A DNA stretch of 20,504 bases from assembly GCA_035707825.1 (NCBI GenBank), contig DASSTR010000031.1, forward strand, positions 1-20,504, given 5' to 3'. Within the stretch, counting starts at the first letter, position 1; every line of letters begins with the position of its first letter. This DNA is from VRUE01 sp035707825 (lineage in GTDB: Bacteria > Actinomycetota > Thermoleophilia > Solirubrobacterales > 70-9). The notes below the pieces were generated by a model that saw nothing but the letters and a program-made list of their open reading frames with translations, did not search any database and had not been told where the DNA came from. The position numbers and the translations under genes were made by a program. Shown one piece after another: positions 17,384-20,504 of this stretch.

Positions 17384-18925
17384 ATCGACACCCCTGCTCC
17401 AAACAGCACGGTCGGGGCTCCCACGCCCAGCAGCGGCGATAAGGGGCTAAAGAAGAACGCGATCGGCTTCGCCTCGAGCGTCGTCATCGGGGTCGCCTCG
17501 ACCGCGCCCGGCTACAGCCTCGCCGCCACCCTGGGCTTCATCGCCGCCGCGGTCGCGCTGCAGTCGCCGGCGATCCTGCTGATCAGCTTCATCCCGATGT
17601 TCCTGGTCGCCACCGGCTACTACTACATGAACAAAGCCGACCCGGACTGCGGCACCAGCTTCTCCTGGGTGACCAAGGCGATGGGTCCTCAGCTGGGCTG
17701 GATCACCGGCTGGACGATCGTCGTCGCCGACGTGATCGTGATGGCGAACCTGGCCCAGATCGCCGGGCTCTACACCTTCCTGCTGGTCGGCTGGGACTCG
17801 GCGGCGGCCTCGACCGTCGCGGTCACCGCGGTGGGGGTGGCCTGGATCGTCTTGATGACGGCGATCGTGCTGATCGGGATCGAGCTCTCCGCTCGCACCC
17901 AGATCGGGCTGCTCGCGGCTGAGATCTTCACCCTCGCGCTCTTCGCCATCGTCGCCCTGGTCAAGGTCTACGCCGGCGACGCGCATGTCGACTCGATCCA
18001 TCCCGCCCTTTCCTGGCTGAACCCGTTCAGCCTCAGCCCCAGCGAGCTCTCGGCCGGCATGCTGCTGGCCGTCTTCATCTACTGGGGATGGGACACCACC
18101 GCGACGGTCAACGAGGAGACCGAAAACCCCGACGAGGCCCCGGGGCGGGCGACCGTGGTCAGCACCCTGATCCTGCTCGGCATCTACGTGATCGTCGCAA
18201 TCGCGGCACAGGCATACGCCGGCGTCGACCAGCTGATCGCCAACCAGGAAGACGTGCTGAGCGCGCTCGGCACCGAGGTCTTCGGCACTCCACTGGACAA
18301 GATCCTGATCATCGCCGTGCTCACGTCGGCGGCGGCATCGACACAGACGACGATCCTGCCGACGGCGCGGACGACGCTCTCGATGGCGCGGGCCCACGCG
18401 ATGCCGAAGAGTCTCGGCAAGGTCCACCCCCGCTTCCTGACCCCCCACGTCTCGACCGTGGCGATGGGCGCCGCCTCGATCCTCTGGTACGTCGGCCTCA
18501 CCCTGGCCAGCGAAGACATCCTCTACGACTCGCTCGCCGCTCTCGGGCTGATGATCTCCTTCTACATCGGGCTCACCGGGTTCGCCTGCGCGATCTACTA
18601 CCGGCGCGAGATCTTCAGCAGCGTCAAGAACTTCCTCTTCGTCGGCCTTGGGCCCCTGATCGGCGGCGTCATCCTCTTCTACCTGCTGATCAAGAACGGG
18701 GTCGAACTCTCCGACCCGGCGAACTCGGAATCCGGAAACTCGTGGCTCGGTGTCGGCCCGCCGCTACTGATCGCACTCTTCTTCCTCGTGCTCGGCGTGG
18801 TGCTGATGTTCATCCAGTGGCGCGCGCTACCGGAGTTCTTCCGCCGCCGGCCCGAGGTGGCGCCGGAGGGCTTCCTGGAGGGGCGGGCGGAGGCGCCGGC
18901 CCCGACCTCCGGAGGTTCGGAGTGA
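17384..18925 (+). CDS. APC-family amino acid/amine permease, start codon non-canonical or lost
   Basis: The protein is a cytoplasmic-membrane transporter of the amino acid-polyamine-organocation superfamily with about 12 hydrophobic segments. The first helix contains SSVVIGVASTAPGYSLAATL, typical of the substrate-binding unwound region, and it lies upstream of the first ATG (17597). The frame is open from 17246 and similarity to the family begins around GLKKNAIGF, yet there is no ATG, GTG or TTG before 17597. An ATC at 17384 (reading IDTPAPNS) is the only AUN codon and would give 513 residues, a normal length. Starting at 17597 (442 residues) would delete helix 1. The C-terminus is a short hydrophilic tail. 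It diverges from the aminotransferase operon and is followed 58 bases later by a universal stress protein gene. Substrate is probably an amine or amino acid. Confidence 0.85.
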   Translation: MDTPAPNSTVGAPTPSSGDKGLKKNAIGFASSVVIGVASTAPGYSLAATLGFIAAAVALQSPAILLISFIPMFLVATGYYYMNKADPDCGTSFSWVTKAMGPQLGWITGWTIVVADVIVMANLAQIAGLYTFLLVGWDSAAASTVAVTAVGVAWIVLMTAIVLIGIELSARTQIGLLAAEIFTLALFAIVALVKVYAGDAHVDSIHPALSWLNPFSLSPSELSAGMLLAVFIYWGWDTTATVNEETENPDEAPGRATVVSTLILLGIYVIVAIAAQAYAGVDQLIANQEDVLSALGTEVFGTPLDKILIIAVLTSAAASTQTTILPTARTTLSMARAHAMPKSLGKVHPRFLTPHVSTVAMGAASILWYVGLTLASEDILYDSLAALGLMISFYIGLTGFACAIYYRREIFSSVKNFLFVGLGPLIGGVILFYLLIKNGVELSDPANSESGNSWLGVGPPLLIALFFLVLGVVLMFIQWRALPEFFRRRPEVAPEGFLEGRAEAPAPTSGGSE

Positions 18926-18983
18926 GCGGGGCGCGGAGATACGGAGCGGGCAACGCGAAGAGAGAAAGCGGGGTGAGAGCGCG

Positions 18984-19403
18984 ATGAGCGAGATAGTCGT
19001 CGGCTATGACGGGTCCGACTGCGCCGGCGCGGCGCTCGACGTCGGCCTGGGCCTTGCCAAGGAGCTCGGCGTGGGGGTCGCGATCGTCTTCGGCTACGCC
19101 CCGCCGGGCATCTGGGGAGGGGAGATCGCCGAACACGAGCAGGCGGTCGAGGAACTCGGCGAGAAGGTGATGGGCAAGGCGAAGCAGCGGGCGGCCGAAC
19201 AGGGGGTCCAGGCGGCGGTGGAGCTGGTCCCGAAACGCGCCGCCGAGGCGCTGATCGGCGTCGCCGAGGCGCGCAGAGCACGGATGATCGTGGTCGGCAC
19301 CCACGGCGATCCGCCCCTCAAAGGGATGGTCCTCGGCTCAACCCCCAACAAGCTCCTCCACGTATCCGAGATCCCGGTCCTCGTCGTCCCCCTCCAGCGC
19401 TAG
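18984..19403 (+). CDS. Universal stress protein (UspA family), ATP-binding type
   Basis: The 139-residue protein is a single Usp domain. It has the N-terminal VVGYDGSD and, near the C-terminus, GTHGDPPLKGMVLGS, which is the G-2x-G-9x-G-S nucleotide-binding motif, followed by LHVSEIPVLVVP. It should therefore bind ATP. The ATG at 18984 has GGGGTGAG about 6 bases upstream. It follows the permease by 58 bases on the same strand. Usp genes next to transporters are common in this group and may modulate transport, but that is inference. Its stop codon lies in an inverted repeat shared with the convergent oxidase. Confidence 0.93.
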   Translation: MSEIVVGYDGSDCAGAALDVGLGLAKELGVGVAIVFGYAPPGIWGGEIAEHEQAVEELGEKVMGKAKQRAAEQGVQAAVELVPKRAAEALIGVAEARRARMIVVGTHGDPPLKGMVLGSTPNKLLHVSEIPVLVVPLQR

Positions 19404-19421
19404 AGGGCAGCGCCTCTAGCG
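19398..19421. terminator. Hairpin at the junction of two convergent genes
   Basis: CGCTAGAGG (19398-19406) and CCTCTAGCG (19413-19421) form a perfect 9-bp stem with a 6-base loop. The stem contains the stop codons of both convergent genes: TAG at 19401-19403 on the plus strand and CTA at 19416-19418. There is no T-run on either side, so it may slow or block transcription in both directions rather than act as a classical terminator. Confidence 0.5.
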
Positions 19422-20504
19422 GCCGAGGTGGAAGCCGATCAACTCCGGCAGGCGGGTGAGGGCGACGCTGAGGGGGTCGGGATCGCGGCCCTGCATCTCC
19501 GCCTCCTCCTTGCTGAGGATGGCGGCTCTGATCGCACTGCCTCCGAGCCAGTGCAGGGGCTCGGGCGGCACCCGCCGCGGGGCTGGGTCGACGAAGGGAA
19601 GGGACGCGTGCTCGTCGCGGCGCTCGAGCGCCAGCGAGGCGAGGGCGCGGCCGACCATGTAGGAGGGCCCGACGCCGTTGCCGGTGTAGCCGGCGGCGAC
19701 GAAGGCGGGGCCGCGGAGCGGCATGACCAGCGGCAGGTGCGTTGGCGAGACGTCGACCGGGCCGCCCCAGGCGTGGGTCAGCCGGCGGCCCTCGAGGGCG
19801 GGGAAGTAAGCGCGCAGGTGCCGAGCCGCCAAAGCCACCACGTCGGGATCGATCTCCGCCCTGCCGCGCAGCCGGGCGCCGAGCGCGATCTGCCCGCCGC
19901 CAAGGCCGAAGGCGATGCGGCCATCGGAGGTGGTGCGGAAGTAGGTCAGCATCGTGCGGCAGTCGGTGATGCACTCGCCGCCGGTCCAGCCGGTCTCCTC
20001 CAGCACCTCGGGGACCGGCTCGGTGAGGACGATGTGGGAGGAGGTGACCGTGAGCGCATTGCGCAGCGGCGCCCGGCGCGCCTTCGCCGCGCCGCCGATG
20101 CCGAGCACCGCGGAGCCGGCGCGCAGCGACCCGCCGCTCGTCTCCACCTCGACCCCTCCGCCGCCTGCCCGCAGCCGCCGCACGGGCGAGTGCTCATATA
20201 TATGGACCCCAGCCGCGATCAGCGCCGCGCGCAGTCCCAACGCCAGCCGGGCCGGCTGCACGGTGGCGCTCTGGGGATAGAAGGCGCCGGCGCGAAAGGC
20301 CGGTGAGGCGCAGCGGACCGCGACCTCCTGCGCGGATAGGGCCCGCATTACCCCAGCCTCGTCCAGCCTTCGCTCGTCCTGTGCGTCGTCGCCCGGTCCG
20401 TCCTGCCCGCCGCTCCTCTGCGCTGCGAGCCCCAGCTCCCGGCAGGCCGTGAGCGCATCGACCCAGGCCCCGTCCTGCGCGGGGGCGGTCGATACCTGCA
20501 GGTA
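19416..20504 (-). CDS. FAD-dependent amine/amino-acid oxidoreductase (DAO family), 5' end beyond window
   Basis: The visible 362 residues are the middle and C-terminal parts of a D-amino-acid-oxidase-type flavoenzyme, related to gamma-glutamylputrescine oxidase (PuuB) and sarcosine or glycine oxidases. Signs are YLQVSTA (near the window edge), AFYPQSATVQPARLALGLR, the FAD/substrate segment WGGPVDVSPTHLPL and the C-terminal AAGYTGNGVGPSYMVGRALA. The N-terminal GxGxxG dinucleotide loop is outside the window. An internal ATG at 20348 is not the true start, because the open frame and similarity continue to 20504. It converges on the stress protein gene. Next to an aminotransferase and aminobutyraldehyde dehydrogenase it fits amine catabolism, but its substrate is not determined. 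Confidence 0.86.
   Translation of the reverse strand, partial: YLQVSTAPAQDGAWVDALTACRELGLAAQRSGGQDGPGDDAQDERRLDEAGVMRALSAQEVAVRCASPAFRAGAFYPQSATVQPARLALGLRAALIAAGVHIYEHSPVRRLRAGGGGVEVETSGGSLRAGSAVLGIGGAAKARRAPLRNALTVTSSHIVLTEPVPEVLEETGWTGGECITDCRTMLTYFRTTSDGRIAFGLGGGQIALGARLRGRAEIDPDVVALAARHLRAYFPALEGRRLTHAWGGPVDVSPTHLPLVMPLRGPAFVAAGYTGNGVGPSYMVGRALASLALERRDEHASLPFVDPAPRRVPPEPLHWLGGSAIRAAILSKEEAEMQGRDPDPLSVALTRLPELIGFHLGR

Noticed and set aside
14370..17450. Open frame of about 1026 codons on the plus strand
   Set aside because: It lies opposite pucR and the aminotransferase, whose motifs are complete. The product is a low-complexity Arg/Ala/Gly/Val/Asp-rich sequence, as expected for antisense frames in high-GC DNA.

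Overview
The window is about 20.5 kb of high-GC DNA, almost completely coding, with 18 protein genes, no RNA genes, no mobile element and no CRISPR array. No stretch longer than about 210 bases lacks a gene. The proteins look like those of a high-GC Gram-positive (Actinomycetota), most plausibly the Thermoleophilia/Solirubrobacterales branch. The reasons are an actinobacterial-type fused biotin carboxylase/biotin carrier protein, a PucR-type regulator, a secreted NHL-repeat protein with CTxATGC insertions, a secreted RTX (calcium-binding repeat) protein, and frequent GTG starts. The taxon is an inference from protein style, not from a marker gene.

Left part (1-4282, all leftward): the acyl-CoA carboxylase alpha subunit (cut by the window edge just after its biotinyl domain), a PHP-family phosphoesterase with an altered metal motif, and a secreted NHL-propeller protein.

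Sulfur block (4423-9317, leftward): sulfite reductase, APS/PAPS reductase (cysH), ATP sulfurylase (sat) and APS kinase (cysC) form one assimilatory operon ending in a clear intrinsic terminator at 4423-4450. Upstream lie a single-domain rhodanese and a dodecin-like protein whose stop and start codons overlap, and a 66-residue protein resembling acyl-CoA carboxylase epsilon subunits. The leader of the sulfite reductase gene contains alternating inverted repeats next to a GTG start without a Shine-Dalgarno sequence.

Middle (9761-11521): a secreted RTX protein, followed by a threefold repeat that carries its stop codon.

Right part (11556-20504): an amine-catabolism cluster. A leftward operon encodes a class III aminotransferase, a PucR regulator, alanine dehydrogenase and an aminobutyraldehyde-type aldehyde dehydrogenase. 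It diverges from a rightward APC-family permease and a universal stress protein. A convergent FAD-dependent amine/amino-acid oxidase runs off the right edge. Together these could import an amine or omega-amino acid (putrescine, GABA or beta-alanine type), move its amino group to pyruvate, oxidise the aldehyde, and recycle alanine to pyruvate plus ammonia. The substrate is inferred, not shown.

No clearly new multi-gene system is visible. The most unusual items are the permease, whose conserved N-terminus has no ATG, GTG or TTG start, the sulfite reductase leader, the Gln-for-His change in the PHP protein, and the regularly spaced cysteine pairs of the NHL protein.
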